Part shown: positions 1 to 11,805 of the stretch, one piece after another
How positions within the stretch are numbered: position 1 is the first letter of the stretch
Layout of the letters: each line of letters begins with the position of its first letter
Assembly: GCF_000247695.1 (NCBI RefSeq)
Contig: NW_004624734.1
Coordinates: 40,375,232 to 40,439,231 of the forward strand
From: Heterocephalus glaber
Taxonomy: Eukaryota; Chordata; Mammalia; Rodentia; Bathyergidae
Length of the DNA stretch: 64,000 bases
Direction of reading: 5' to 3'
Program-made: the position numbers and the translations under genes
Notes under the pieces: model-generated
Told to the model about the DNA's origin: nothing
What the model saw: the letters and a program-made list of their open reading frames with translations, nothing else
The model's database searches: none

Positions 1-542
1 TACACAGAAAACAGTAAAACACTGCTGATTGACATTAAACACCTAAATAAATGAGAAGAAATATCATGTCCATGGACTAGAATATTCAATGTTGCTAAAA
101 TTGCAATTTTTCCCAAATTCAATGCAATCCCAATCAATATTCCAGCAGGCTTTTTTATAAAAGTTGACAAACCAATTCTAAAGTTTACACAGAAATTCAA
201 AGGACATAAGTAATCAAGGGAACTTATAAAAAAAAGTTGAAGGACTTACACAACCTAACTTTGACAAATTATAAAGTTACAATAATCAAAACAATTTGAC
301 TTTACTGATAAAGATGCATATGAATCAACAGAACAGAACAGTGGACCCAAATAGACCCACACCTATTTGTTCTATTGATTTTTTACAAAAATGCTAACTC
401 AGTACAATGGAAAGGAGTCATTTCAATAAATAGTCTTAGATCATCTAGATATTCTTGTTTAAAAAAAATCAACTCTTATGCCATATAACTCATAATTGAC
501 TCAAAATGGACCACAGACCTAAATATAAAATCTAAAATGATA
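1..542 (+). mobile_element. L1 fragment (ORF2 3' region)
   Basis: Degenerate L1 ORF2 sequence in plus orientation (ATTCAATGCAATCCCAATCA and following). It continues at 843-1064 and 1300-1665 after later SINE insertions. Old and heavily mutated. Confidence 0.75.
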
Positions 543-619
543 GCAGGGGATTTAGCTCAGTGGCAACGTGCCTGCCTCATTAGTGCAAGGTCCTGAGTTC
601 AATCCCCAATACCAAAAAA
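543..619 (+). mobile_element. ID-type SINE
   Basis: tRNA-Ala-like box A and B, A-tail, and a perfect 15-base duplication AAATCTAAAATGATA at 528-542 and 620-634. Inserted into the L1. Confidence 0.9.
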
Positions 620-659
620 AAATCTAAAATGATAAAACCTTAAAAATCAAACACGTGCC

Positions 660-842
660 ACTGGGCATGGTGGTGAACACCTGTAATCCCAGCAGCTGGG
701 AGGCTGAGGCAGGAAGACTGCCTGGAGTTTGAGGCCATCCTGGGTTACACAGTGAGTTCAAAGCCAGCCTGAACTACATAGCCTCAAAATATACCCTGCC
801 TCAAAAAATAAATAAATAAATAAATAAATATATATATATATC
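660..842 (+). mobile_element. B1-type SINE with (TAAA)n/(TA)n tail
   Basis: GGGCATGGTGGTGAACACC ... CCTGTAATCCCAGC with the internal duplicated GTGAGTTCAAAGCCAGCCT block, ending in TAAA and TA repeats. Confidence 0.85.
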
Positions 843-1064
843 CTACCACACAACCTAGCCATTCCACTCGTAGATACCCACCTGAGAGAAATTAAAATAT
901 TACATCTACACAAAGACTTCTACATAAAAGTTCAAGTTCATTCAAACTTTTTCAAAATACACAACCAAAAACAAGTCAAAAGCTAATTTAGTAAAGGATA
1001 AACAAACTGGAGTTAAGAAGTAGTACATGTAAATAATGTGGTATATAAGGGAATATTACACAGC
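843..1064 (+). mobile_element. L1 fragment (continuation)
   Basis: L1 sequence resumes after the B1 element (region with CTACACAAAGACTTCTACATA and GTGGTATATAAGGGAATATT). Same old L1 as at 1-542. Confidence 0.65.
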
Positions 1065-1079
1065 AAAAAAGAGAAAATC

Positions 1080-1284
1080 GGGCCAGGGATTTGGATCAGT
1101 GGTTTTGCCGCCTGCTGTGCAAGCGGAAGGATCTGAGTTCGATCCCCGGCACCAAAAAAAAAAAAAAAAAAAAAAATTACCTGTAGTTTGGGGCCGGGGA
1201 TCTAGCTCAGTGGTTTCGCCGCCTGCCTCGCAAGCGGAAGGACTCGAGTTTGATCCCCGGTACCAAAAAAGAAAAAAAGAAAGT
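1080..1284 (+). mobile_element. Two ID SINEs in tandem with one shared target duplication
   Basis: ID copies at 1080-1178 and about 1192-1284. The 15-base direct repeat AAAAAAGAGAAAATC lies at 1065-1079 and 1285-1299, outside the pair, while the joint between copies shows no such repeat. It looks like one insertion of a dimer. Confidence 0.85.
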
Positions 1285-1299
1285 AAAAAAGAGAAAATC

Positions 1300-1665
1300 A
1301 ACTACTGAAACACATAACAAGAAGGATGAACTGCAAAATAATTTGTCTGAGTGAAAGCCGGGGAAAAAAAAGAATACAGATTAAATGACTATGGAAAAAT
1401 ACAGCAAAAGCAAACTGATCTATCACGAGAGAAAACAAATCAGTTGTTGCCTAGGGATGGGGACAGAGAAGAATGGATTATAAAAGGACACAAGGAAGTT
1501 TTTATCAGGTGATAGAAATATTTATCTATTTTGACAATATTTTCATGGGTGTACAAATATGTCAAATAAATTTAATTACACACTTTAAATATGTACAGTT
1601 TACTAGCCTTAAGCATACCTTAATAAAATTGAAAAAACTCCACAAAAGAAAAAAATTGATCAATC
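1300..1665 (+). mobile_element. L1 3' end
   Basis: Typical old L1 3'UTR: CAGTTGTTGCCTAGGGATGG, TTTCATGGGTGTACAAATAT, then ACCTTAATAAAATTGAAAAA at the tail. Confidence 0.75.
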
Positions 1666-1711
1666 TGTCAAAATGAGAAATACATACCCTAATTTTAGAT
1701 ATTTATCTTAT

Positions 1712-1795
1712 TGGCCCTTGGAATGTAGTTTAGAGCAACTAAGCCAAAGGTTCCCAAGTTTGATCCCTAGCACCACAAAAAAAAAAAAAAAAGAA
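1712..1795 (+). mobile_element. Old ID-like SINE
   Basis: Degenerate GGAATGTAGTTTAGAGCAACT ... AGTTTGATCCCTAGCACC followed by a long A-tail. Confidence 0.7.
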
Positions 1796-2009
1796 GAAAA
1801 AAATAGAAATTTACCTTATAGATATACTCACATATACACAAAGATATGTATGTGTGCTGAAAATTATAATATTAAACATCTGAAAGCAACCAAGACCTCC
1901 ATTAAAATATAGCTGATTTAATAAATTAAGGCATTTTCAAAAGAGGGAATATCCTCCAGTCATACAAAAAAATTACATACATCTATATGTTCTAAAATAA
2001 TAAGTTATT

Positions 2010-2097
2010 GGGCCGGGGATTTAGCTCAGTGGCTCCGGCGCCTGGCTCTCAAGAGCAAGGTCCTAAGTTCGATCCCTGGTACCAAAAAAAAAAAAAG
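2010..2097 (+). mobile_element. ID-type SINE
   Basis: GGCCGGGGATTTAGCTCAGT, A-tail, and a 17-base duplication TAAAATAATAAGTTATT at 1993-2009 and from 2098. Confidence 0.9.
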
Positions 2098-2339
2098 TAA
2101 AATAATAAGTTATTTAAGATATAGTTAAATAAGCAAATTGCAGATAAACTCATATAACACAATCCTATTTCTGTTTAATCTTTTAAAAATCCATATGCAC
2201 AGAAATTGCTAGCTATGTGTATTGCTAATCAACCAATACCCTTAGTATACTTGAAATCTTTATTATTACAAATATTTTATAACTTTTCACAAACAACTAT
2301 TACTGACACTATCACTCTTAATTATAATCATGTCCAAAA

Positions 2340-2530
2340 AAGATTAGCTGCTATGTGGCAGGCATACATGCCAAGTACCTTATACCTTGTATTTATTACC
2401 ATTTAATCTTCACAAGTCTATAAGTAGGTGGTAGTAGTATTATCACCATTTAGGGACTTAGAAATCTGAAATCAAAAAAGCTTTTGTTAAAGAAGTTGAC
2501 ATAGCCAGTAAGTAGCAGCATAAGATTTAA
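2340..2530 (+). mobile_element. MIR SINE fragment
   Basis: GCTATGTGGCAGGCATACATG, TTTAATCTTCACAAGTCTATA and TTATCACCATTTAGGGACTT follow the ancient MIR consensus in order. Confidence 0.75.
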
Positions 2531-2538
2531 CTCAATTG

Positions 2539-2722
2539 TTTTTTTCTGATGCTGAGGATTGAACCCAGGGCCTTCACATGGAGCGACATCCCCAGCCCCT
2601 TTTCTACTTTGAGACAAAGTCTCATAAGTCACTAAGTTGCCAAGGCTGGGCTTCAACTTTTGATCCTTTTGTCTTAGCCTCCCAGAGTGCTGGGATTATA
2701 GGTGTGTGCTATCATCCCCAGC
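2539..2722 (-). mobile_element. B1-dID composite SINE
   Basis: Reverse strand: ID-like half (GCTGAGGATTGAACCCAGGG) then the B1 half (CTAAGTTGCCAAGGCTGGGC ... GGGATTATAGGTGTGTGC). Confidence 0.8.
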
Positions 2723-3023
2723 TCTCTAGTTTGGGGGTTTAAGTGTTTCTTCCTTTTTTATTATTAGTATATGTTTGCAATATGTAATACATATTCACCT
2801 AGAGGAATCAGTACCTACATATTATCGCATCTTAATTCTTTTTTTAAAAAACTGATCCTAGCTGCCATACAAAAATGTCTCTCTCTATAAGAATAATCTT
2901 GGAACCAAACACCCATAAATAAGTACAACTGTTGGGAACCACAGTGTTAACTGAGAAAATATAATCAAAAAAAGCACAGATTCAATTTCTGGTCCTATCT
3001 TTTGGTATTTAAAAAAAATGAGG

Positions 3024-3112
3024 AGGGCTGGGGATTTAGCTCAGTGGCTCTGCCGCCTGCCTCACAAGCACAAGATCCCGAGTTCAATCCCCAGTACCAA
3101 AAAAAAAAGAGG
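3024..3112 (+). mobile_element. ID-type SINE
   Basis: Intact box A and B, A-tail, duplicated AAAAAAATGAGG on both sides (ending 3023 and 3124). Confidence 0.85.
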
Positions 3113-3124
3113 AAAAAAATGAGG

Positions 3125-3205
3125 GCTGGCAATACAGCATGGAAGTAGAGCAGGTGCTTATGCTTAAAGCTCTAGGTTGAATTTTCAGCATTCAAAAAAC
3201 GAAAA
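3125..3205 (+). mobile_element. Old ID-like SINE
   Basis: GGGCTGGCAATACAGCATGG ... CTAGGTTGAATTTTCAGCAT, much diverged, just after a younger ID copy. Confidence 0.55.
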
Positions 3206-4005
3206 TGAAAAAAATTGGTATTCCCATACACATAACTCTCTTCTGTAGGTATTTTATTAATCAATACACTTCAGCCATATGTTCTCAGTAACTTCTAATT
3301 TGTTACATACTAACTTCTGCATATAATGTATACATTTTAGTTTCCCTTCTAATTCTAAATAATATAAATCCAAAATACTTAAAGCAAATAAGAAACACAA
3401 ATAATAAATTTTCCAATGAGAAATTATAAGCACTAAACTTACATTAGCTATGGTAACGTTTCTGCATTTAATTGTAGCACAATACATAGATTACTTTTTG
3501 CAATTAACTTCCAAAAGGAATTAAATATTAATGGGTATGCCAAATACTGTTACAATTATGAGAAATAGGACAATTCATAACCTGAATACTCCAGAAAGAA
3601 ACATCTACTGCAACATATGTTTTACATCTTAGAAACATTTAAATTAAAAGAATTTTTTGTCTTTGAAATTTTGCTTATCTACTTCAACTTTAAAAAGTCC
3701 ACTCTTTGCTATCAACTGACTGACTGGGCATAAAGCAAATCTGGATAAAGCATTTATACCTACTAATACCATATTTTACTAATAATTTTAAGGTGCTAGC
3801 TAGGTACTTACTTGTAATATTAGCACTTTTAGAAAATGAAGTAGTATTTGGCTCAGTAATTTTTCATTTGTAAAAACATTATGTATAATTTATTTCTATC
3901 TAGTTACATATAACATTCTCTTTTGTCAAAAATGTTTTTTAATATTATCTTACGGCGGCATCTTTTCAATAAAACTAATAGATATCTTTAAAGTAAAAAC
4001 TATTT

Positions 4006-4226
4006 GAGGCTGAGTGTGATGGTGCATGCTTATAATCTCAGTACTCAGGAGGCTGAGGGGGGAGGATCACAGTGAGTTGGAAGCCAACCTGAGCTACACA
4101 GTGAGACTATGTCTCAAAAAAACCCAGTAAAATAAAATAAGTAAGGGCTGGGGATTTAGCTCAGTGGTTCCACCGCCTGCCTCGCAACCACAAGGTCCCA
4201 AGTTCAATCCCCAGTACCGAAAAAAA
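4006..4226 (+). mobile_element. B1 + ID composite with one shared target duplication
   Basis: B1 (4006-4140) is followed directly by a young-type ID (4145-4226). AAGTAAAA(A)CTATTT occurs at 3991-4005 and 4227-4241, outside both. This suggests a single insertion of a dimer rather than two events. Confidence 0.75.
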
Positions 4227-4252
4227 AAGTAAAACTATTTCAAAATAAAATT

Positions 4253-4336
4253 GGGTTGGGGATATTGTTCAGCGATAAAATGCATGATTATCATTTGCAA
4301 AGCCCTAGGTTTGATCCCCACCACCACTGTAAAAAT
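4253..4336 (+). mobile_element. Old ID-like SINE
   Basis: GGGTTGGGGATATTGTTCAGC ... GGTTTGATCCCCACCACC with an AATAAATAAA tail. Confidence 0.65.
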
Positions 4337-5209
4337 AAATAAACTAAATGGAAATATTAAAAATTACATTTCTAATGCTAAAGAATATGGAAATTATTCT
4401 TAAATGGTGCTCATGTATGCTTGAATAGCTCTCAAAAACACAGCATCTGACATGTCATGCTTCACCAATCCCACTACTTTTTAAACTTTTCCCTCATTCT
4501 ATTGCAAATCCATTCTAATCCAGTAGCAAGAAATAAGACAAAATAAAACAATATATTTTGGTTAACATCTGAAACAGTACTAAAATATGATGCCTCATTT
4601 GTTTACAAACAAGTTACTTATAGCCAGAAAGTAAATGCTATAGAATTGTTTATGAAAAAATTATAATTAACATTGGTGGATTTCAGGGCATTTATATTTT
4701 AATAGGATGAATTGCTTGCAAGCAAATCAATTGGTGCTAGATGCAGTTTGCTTCAGTTACCTGAAATTAGAACAGCAGGCTCATTAAATAAAATATAAAC
4801 CAGTGATGCAGAGACATTGCACCTTATTGACAAAGCTCTCATTAATTTTCAATGATATAGCCACTATCATATTTATGCTCTAAAAAAACTGAAGTATACA
4901 TAATCATTTGCCTGCATCTCAAAATTTTGTTTTTTCACATATTTCAACTTAGCAAACGAACTGAAAACTTATTATAAAACATTTCTAAAGAAGCCCATTA
5001 AATTTTAGATTTATTTGTCTTTTGTCCAATATATTCATATATTGAGAATTCATATGAGTACAGATATACATCTATAAAATGTATAATTTTAATATAAACT
5101 ATGAAAACTAAAAATACCATAAATTATCCTCCAAATCATTTCATCTCACAAACAATACAATTCATTTAGGCTTCCTGACATCTAATTATAACTCAAAAAA
5201 CAAGCACTA

Positions 5210-5328
5210 GGCAGGTATAGTGATGCATACCTGTGATCCCAGCACTCTGGAAAGCTGAGGCAGGAATGACAAGTTCAAGCACAGTCTGGGCACACTAATG
5301 GCTTAACGAGAGTGTTTCAATTTTTTTT
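5210..5328 (+). mobile_element. B1-type SINE
   Basis: GGCAGGTATAGTGATGCATA, CTGTGATCCCAGCACTCTGG, AGCTGAGGCAGGAATGACAA; diverged 3' part. Confidence 0.75.
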
Positions 5329-6219
5329 TTAATTTTACATACTATTTAAAAGTACTATGACATTGCTTATATATTATCATTTATCAATAAAGAAAGATGT
5401 GGCAAAATACAACATTAGCAAAAACAATGATGACTATTTAAGGTTTTGTTTTTAACCTACCATCCTGGAAACTAAAATATAAAGAGAAAATTGTCCTGAG
5501 CAGATGAAACTGATTTTGGTAACACTGTATTTTCATTTTATTCATAAAGTGTTTGAGTAGAAACTTTAATTAAAATTTTATTAAGCAAATGTTATCAAAT
5601 TTCACTAATTCCTAACTGTGATTTATACAAAAAGAAGAGGATGGAACTTGGATTTTGTCCCCTCATCTGTTATAAAAAGGAAGGTGGGTGTGAAATAAAG
5701 AAAGATAACTTAAATTCCTTCCAATCTTAAATTAACCAAGTCTTCCAACCTCCTATCAATTCTTCTGATAAACAAATGGTAGTCTGTAATCTGGACCTTT
5801 GCATATAACCTTCCAACATACACCTGAGAGCCAACTTAGATTTTCCTGAAAGGCCCAATACTTAGATCTTTCCTCTTTGGTGACTGCTTTGGACAAAACC
5901 ATTTAAAAGCCACCGAAACGATCCAAACAATTGTTCGCTTGATGCAAAACTTGAAAAATCTTTACCAGTTTAAAATGTACCCATCAAATGATTTGATTCC
6001 TCAAAGTCCTTTTTCCTAAATCAGCAGATTGGATACAACTAGGTTGCAGCATTTCAGAGTTTTATTTTTATGTTTCTTTAACACACAGTATTTTTTAAAC
6101 AAAGATTATTTAACAAAAGCATAAATATTTTCATACTGTAATCAGCACTGTTAAACTAATGGAGAGAGAAAACGATGTCTGCTACTTTTGTTGTTACCCT
6201 AGCAAAGTGCCTTTAAAAT

Positions 6220-6368
6220 TTTTTGAGCACAAGAACCACCTACCTAGGTAATATAAGATACAGGTCCTTCCCCCAGAAGACCTACTTAGTTCCTGGAAAT
6301 TTGTTTTTTTAAATAGCATCCCAGGTGATTCTTAGGATAAGGCAAGTCTGAGAATCAACAGCCTAGAA
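6220..6368 (-). mobile_element. MER5A-like hAT DNA transposon fossil
   Basis: AGAACCACCTACCTAGGTAA ... CCCAGGTGATTCTTAGGATA ... GTCTGAGAATCAACAGCC follows the MER5A pattern. Ancient and non-autonomous; strand uncertain. Confidence 0.55.
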
Positions 6369-7202
6369 AATATACTGAAGTGAATGACAAAGACTACAAA
6401 TTTAATTAATTAGTAAACACCAAGAAGTAATAAATTACTGTTAACTCTTACTTTTTTCCTTTGACAATAGACTTAATACATATGAAGCTTAAAGAAAAAC
6501 CATTAAAGTCTCTAGGATTAATTTTCATTCAGTTATTCTCATTCTATATATTATCTTAGGGACTAGTTGCTTAGTCAACAAGTAGTAAATTGCCAAAAAG
6601 ACTCCCAACTCAAAAAAAAATGTAATTTTTTTGCATTTAAATTACTGAAAATAACTGCAGCTGAGAGTAACTTTACTTTTAAATTTGAACTGTGCCTCAA
6701 CTAATACAGTAAGTCTGAGGTATGCACTAGTCATAAATCCATTGTGCAGTCAAGAAAACAAACCTTAAAGAGAATGACTAATTTTCACTAAATTTATACA
6801 CCTAATAAATAGTGAACCTAGGATTCAAACTAAGGCAAGACTATAATCACCTACTTGTAAAACATAACAAATAGGACATTATTTTTATGCCCACTGCAGA
6901 AAAAAGCAGTAAGAAAACAAACTGTTTGTTTGCCTTTATATTTATATTCCTAAAAGAAACTAATGTGCTATTGTTTAAAGTTCTTAGGGAAAAAATAATT
7001 TGCATTTTAAGAAATAATCTTCAGGGCCTAATAGACAGCTTCATATCCTGTTGGAATCTCAGAACACAAATGTGATAGATAATATAACTTCCAAAGAAAG
7101 AGTTCTCAGTGAGTGTCCATAAAGCCAAAGATCCTATGAAACTTTCTAATAGCTGTGGGTAGAACCTCACAAAGTTTCCTCCAAAACAAAAATCAACATA
7201 TA

Positions 7203-7705
7203 CAACCACATGTCACTTATAAGGAGGCTATGTTCTGAGAAAGGTGTCGTTAGATAACTTCATTCTTGTGAACCATTATAGAGTATACTTACACAAACCT
7301 AGACTGTATGGGCCAATCACTAGATATGGCCTCTTGATAAAATCAAGAGACAGTAAACAAGATACAGTATATGAGGCTGCTGTTAATATAATGTGGCATA
7401 TTGTTTTATACTAAACTTCTATTTTAAGTAGAAGGCATACACTCTAAAATAGTATAATAAACACATAAAGCAATTAACAGTTGTTTATTATCATTGTCAA
7501 TGTACATAACTATAAATGCTATACTTAAGTTACTACACTTTTACAATTGGCAGATGGTAGGTTGTTTATACCAATATCACCACAAACATGTGAGTAATGT
7601 GTTACACTATGACATTAGGACAAATATCCTGTCAATAGGTGACAGGAATTTTTCAGCTCAATTATTTTATGGACCACCATCATTATGTGCCATATGACTA
7701 TATAT
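7203..7705. mobile_element. Ancient DNA transposon fossil with inverted ends
   Basis: A roughly 500-base element with weakly matching inverted ends (CACATGTCACTTATAAG; right end TCATTATGTGCCATATGAC). The body (GAGTATACTTACACAAACCTAG ... ATTTTATGGACCACCATCAT) resembles a widespread mammalian DNA-element family. I cannot name it with certainty. Confidence 0.5.
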
Positions 7706-7770
7706 GAAATGAATCTTTAAAATGGATTTCCAATGTAGAAGGAAAGAAGAATGGAACAGAAACATATACA

Positions 7771-8605
7771 TGTATTAGTCACTTTTGCATTGCTGGAACA
7801 AAATACCTAACATATACAACTTAAAGAAGAAAAGATTTCTTTTTGTCTCACTGTTTTCAAGGTTTCAACCACATCAGCTGGTTCCAAGGCAGACATAACA
7901 TGGAAGGACAACATAGTGGAGGAAATGTGCTCCATTCATGAAAACCAAGAAGCAGAGCACAGGGTCAGGGACCAGATACAATTTCCAAGGTCACACCTTC
8001 AGGACCCACTCAGACACACCCAGAAGTGTGTTTTACTAATTTCCTTGGTGTCTCTCAAGCCAGTCAAGTTAACAATCAACATTAACTATCATTATCCACT
8101 CCTTGTCAACCTGACACCCAAACACCTCTCAAACCATAGGCTCTTCAAATAGAGAGGATAACAAGGTCATAATTCTGCCTAACATAATGTAACGATCCTC
8201 ATATACTAATTCCTTCCCCTAAGTCTCAACAGTCCCAGCATTGATCAAGAGACCAAATCAAAAGACAAAAGTCTCTTCTGAGACTCAAGGCAAACTCTTA
8301 CCTATAAAAATCCCATAAAATTGGGCTGGGGGTTTAGCTCAGTGGTGCCACTGCCTGCCTCGTAAGTGCAAGGTCCTGAGTTTGATCCTCAGTACCAAAA
8401 AAAAAAAAAAAAAAATCCCATAAAATTCAAAAAGGATGTTACAAGCTCCCCAGATATAATGACATGTGGTAAACGTTCCCACTCCAAAAGGGAGGAACTG
8501 AGGGATAGAAAAGCATAAGACCAAAGCAAGAGCAAAACCCAGCAGAGGAAAGATTAAGTCCTGTAGTTCCATGTTTGACATCTGGGGCAAAGGGATGGCA
8601 TGAAG
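7771..8605 (-). mobile_element. ERVL-MaLR-type LTR and internal remnant
   Basis: Reverse-oriented LTR from 7771 (TGTATTAGTCACTTTTGCAT) passing into internal sequence. The 8440-8600 part is clearly homologous to the internal region at 45485-45610 (shared GACCAAAGCAAGA, CTGTAGTTCCATGT-like blocks). Split by an ID SINE at 8323. The LTR/internal border is not resolved. Non-coding relic. Confidence 0.65.
8323..8411 (+). mobile_element. ID-type SINE in MaLR internal sequence
   Basis: Flanked by AAAAATCCCATAAAATT at 8306-8322 and 8412-8428; long A-tail. Confidence 0.9.
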
Positions 8606-8762
8606 TGAGCTCCAATTTCAGCACTGAGGGAGGCTGATACAGGAGGATCACAGTTGAGTCCCACCAGAGAACTTAGCAAAACTCTGCCTCAAAATAAAAA
8701 ATGAAAAGACCTAGGGATGTAGCTCAGTAGAGGAATGCCCCTGGGTTCCCCCTAGAAACAGT
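8598..8762 (+). mobile_element. B1-dID composite SINE (degenerate)
   Basis: CAGCACTGAGGGAGGCTGAT ... CTCTGCCTCAAAATAAAAAA then CTAGGGATGTAGCTCAGTAG and CCTGGGTTCCC. Confidence 0.65.
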
Positions 8763-8850
8763 CCAGATGCTGGATATTTCCTATTCTAAAGAAGCCAGAG
8801 TTAAATGAACGGTTGACAACTGTCCAGTCTATGGCAAAACTAAATCTTAG

Positions 8851-8917
8851 GGTCAGGGATTTAGCTCTGTGGTTACGGAGAAAGTCCCGAGTTCAATCCC
8901 TGGTACCAAAAAAAACT
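8851..8917 (+). mobile_element. ID-type SINE with internal deletion
   Basis: Box A (GGGATTTAGCTCTGTGGTT) joins directly to box B (GAGTTCAATCCC), lacking about 20 middle bases. Duplication AAACTAAATCTTAG ends at 8850 and 8931. Confidence 0.85.
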
Positions 8918-9118
8918 AAACTAAATCTTAGATTTCTAACAATGATTCATTGTTCTTTCAAGTAGTCAGTCTGTCTCTGGATTATTAAAATACAAGGGAC
9001 ACAGTGAAGCATTTACTCCTTCAGGTGAAATATTTTAAGATCTTCAATCTAATTACCATTCAAAAGATATGAGCTACTCTGCAGCAACTGCTAACTGACT
9101 TCAAAATATTCCATACTG

Positions 9119-9198
9119 GGCCAGGGATTTAGCTCAGTGGTTTCACCGCCTGCTGCGCAAGTGCAAGGACCCGAGTTCGATCCCCAGTACCAAAAAAA
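9119..9198 (+). mobile_element. ID-type SINE
   Basis: Intact boxes; target duplication ATTCCATA(C/T)TG at 9108-9118 and 9199-9209. Confidence 0.9.
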
Positions 9199-9317
9199 AT
9201 TCCATATTGAAGGAGAAAAAAAGCATAGAAAAGCGTTAAGGAAGAAGCTGAGGTAGCAAAAAGGTAATCAGAACTACAATAAAAATGTATACAAACAAGT
9301 GCCATTTTTGAGATTAA

Positions 9318-9521
<204 letters not shown>

Positions 9522-10166
9522 AGGACTAGAGTTCATGACCACAGTATAGAAAAGCTAAGAACTCTTCTCAGCCTTAACCTTAAAAATAGATTCCTCATCA
9601 GAAAACTGAGGACTCTGGAGTTTTGTCAACTAAGGTTGTGATGGTAGTAACTATGGGATCCGATGCATTTAGGAGGTAGGAGTTTTATTTCTTCTTGATG
9701 TCTTCCTCTTACTTGTAAATGATTAACCGTGACTCTTCGAGATATGTCTCACTTGCTCTGGCATCTTGTAAGAATTCAATGTGCTGAAATTGAACAATGT
9801 CTTGGGATTATAGTTGCAATGCATAGTCTGAAACAAGCTTTAAATACACCTTGCATATAAATAATGATAAACCAGTCAAGATGATCAGGGTTCCCTGATG
9901 CCTTTCTTGATTTTGCTGCAAAAGACATGAAGTACACTGAATTGCGGTCACTGTTCATGAAGGCAATTGGTTAGGGCTTCTTTTTTCCTCTAATGCTCCA
10001 AAAGGGGATCCAGGTATAACAGTTCCAATCAAAGCTTGGGAGCACAGTTTCTATATAGCAGTAGATCTAATAGTTAAGATTTCTGGTGGCCTGAGTTGGA
10101 GAAGAGAAAGACAGCTTTTAACAGTTCCCTACCTCAAAGTATCCAATTAAGATGTAAAAGTTTCAT

Positions 10167-10322
10167 CCACGCTTGGTGGCAAATACCTGCAATCCCAGCA
10201 CTTGGGAGGCTGAGGCAGGAGAACCACTGCAAATTCAAAGCCAGCCTGGGTTACATAGTGAGTTCAAGGCCAGCCTCGCTACATAGCAAGACCCTGTCTC
10301 AAAAACACCAAACAAACAAAAA
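10167..10322 (+). mobile_element. B1-type SINE
   Basis: CTGCAATCCCAGCACTTGGG, GTGAGTTCAAGGCCAGCCTC duplication block, CCCTGTCTCAAAAACACC tail. Confidence 0.85.
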
Positions 10323-10339
10323 GACATGAAGAGTGTTGA

Positions 10340-10492
10340 AGAACCCAGGCAGGATAGTACACATCTACAATGCCACCAGTGGGGAGGATGAGGCAGAAGG
10401 ATTCCAAGTCTGAGGTCCGCCTCAGCCAGCCTGAACTACCTAGCAAGGTAGGTAGTCCCTACCTTGAGACCTTGTCTCAAAAAAACAAAAAC
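10340..10492 (+). mobile_element. B1-type SINE (degenerate)
   Basis: CAGGATAGTACACATCTACA, GGGGAGGATGAGGCAGAAGG, CAGCCAGCCTGAACTACCTA, CTTGTCTCAAAAAAAC; contains a local ACCTAGCAAGGTAGGTAG inverted repeat. Confidence 0.75.
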
Positions 10493-10504
10493 AAGAATGA
10501 AGTA

Positions 10505-10806
10505 AACACTATTTCAGAACTCATTAGTGTAGCTGAGGAATTATGATACTTGGAATGCCTATGAAAGAAAAACCTAAATTATAAAGATTTGCCATTGACA
10601 ACTTTCAAACCAAGTTCATTAAGTCAAACTGCCTGTCACAAAAAAAGCCACAACGCTAATTAGAAAGAGAGGAAAGGCACTTTCCTTTTTTTTTTTTTTG
10701 GCTTTTTTTCCTTTTTTCACTTTGTTTGCCCATCCTGCCTTATTATGTATGTAATCATGAAGATCAAATAAATTGTAACATTCAGTTTTTAATCAAAAAA
10801 AAAAAG
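10505..10806 (+). pseudogene. Possible 3' end of an mRNA retrocopy
   Basis: AATAAA at 10767-10772 is followed about 22 bases later by a run of A residues (from 10795), the layout of a processed mRNA end. Upstream sequence is unique but shows no protein I recognise, so it may be 3'UTR only. No clear target duplication found. Confidence 0.35.
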
Positions 10807-11036
10807 AAAGCAAAGGAGGGAGGGAGGGAACAGGTACACACAAAACTGAGAAAATCTTCAAGACTACAGGAATAAATAAATAACTTAGCAACAATAAGCC
10901 TAGTTTTTAAAAAAAATGATGGAATAACTCATGCCAGACTAGCACTCCCATTACAAGCAACCATAAAACAAACAACTGTTTATAGGACTTTAGACAACAG
11001 GCAAGGCAAGAAATCCTTGAGAGACAAGAATTCACA

Positions 11037-11100
11037 GGGCTGAGGGTATAGTTCCGTGTTATAGCGATTGCCTAGCATGCACACAAGGCACTGCCAGAAA
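11037..11100 (+). mobile_element. Old ID-like SINE fragment
   Basis: GGGCTGAGGGTATAGTTCCGTG ... GCCTAGCATGCACACAAGGC. Confidence 0.55.
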
Positions 11101-11562
11101 AAGGAGGAGAGGGGGACTAGGACAGGGCAAAATAAGTCCTATAACCACCTCAGCTTTCCACCTGGGCACAATTTCCATGACCATGACCAAGCAAGCAAGA
11201 GTTATTTAAGAAAGGCAAAGCAGTTGTGCTTAACTGAATAGGCAGGGATCAGAGCTCAGTGCAGTTGCTACAGCTGAAATCCACAAGGAAGAGGGGCAAG
11301 ATATATAAGATTCTCCATAAATCCTTGGCCAAGGAGCAAGTTGCAGGTCAAAAATCAATTAAGGCTTTACAAAAGAGTGTCTTAGAGAGGAATGGATACT
11401 AGAAGTTAGGGAGTACTGGGAATACTTTTGGAGTTCCTATAAACTAGAACACAGAAACTACTACATCAACACTTTATTAACAAGTCAAGACATTCAACTG
11501 AGAAACCAAAATGTCTCAACCAAGAGTTTAAATCCACATCCTAGAATTAAAAATTATGATAG

Positions 11563-11640
11563 CAGGGCCAGGGATTTAGCTCAGTGGTTCCGCCACCTGC
11601 CTCGAAAGCCCAAGGTCCCAAGTTCAATCCCTGTTACCAA
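11563..11640 (+). mobile_element. ID-type SINE
   Basis: Intact boxes. AAAAATTATGATAG (11549-11562) against AAAAAGATATGATAG (11641-11655) is an imperfect target duplication. Confidence 0.85.
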
Positions 11641-11805
11641 AAAAAGATATGATAGCCTTTCCCTAACAAAGCCTAAAATCAAGCCCCAAAAAGTATGGAG
11701 GCTGAGTTGCACAAATGGAAGGAAACACAACAGGTTTTCCACAGATCCATTCTAACAAAAAGCAAAACCAAACTCACACAAGTTCAAGGTGATCATCCAG
11801 TATAG

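Noticed and set aside
543..619. tRNA genes at the many ID copies
   Set aside because: Box A and B are present, but the copies have A-tails and target duplications, lack a closing acceptor stem and are SINEs.
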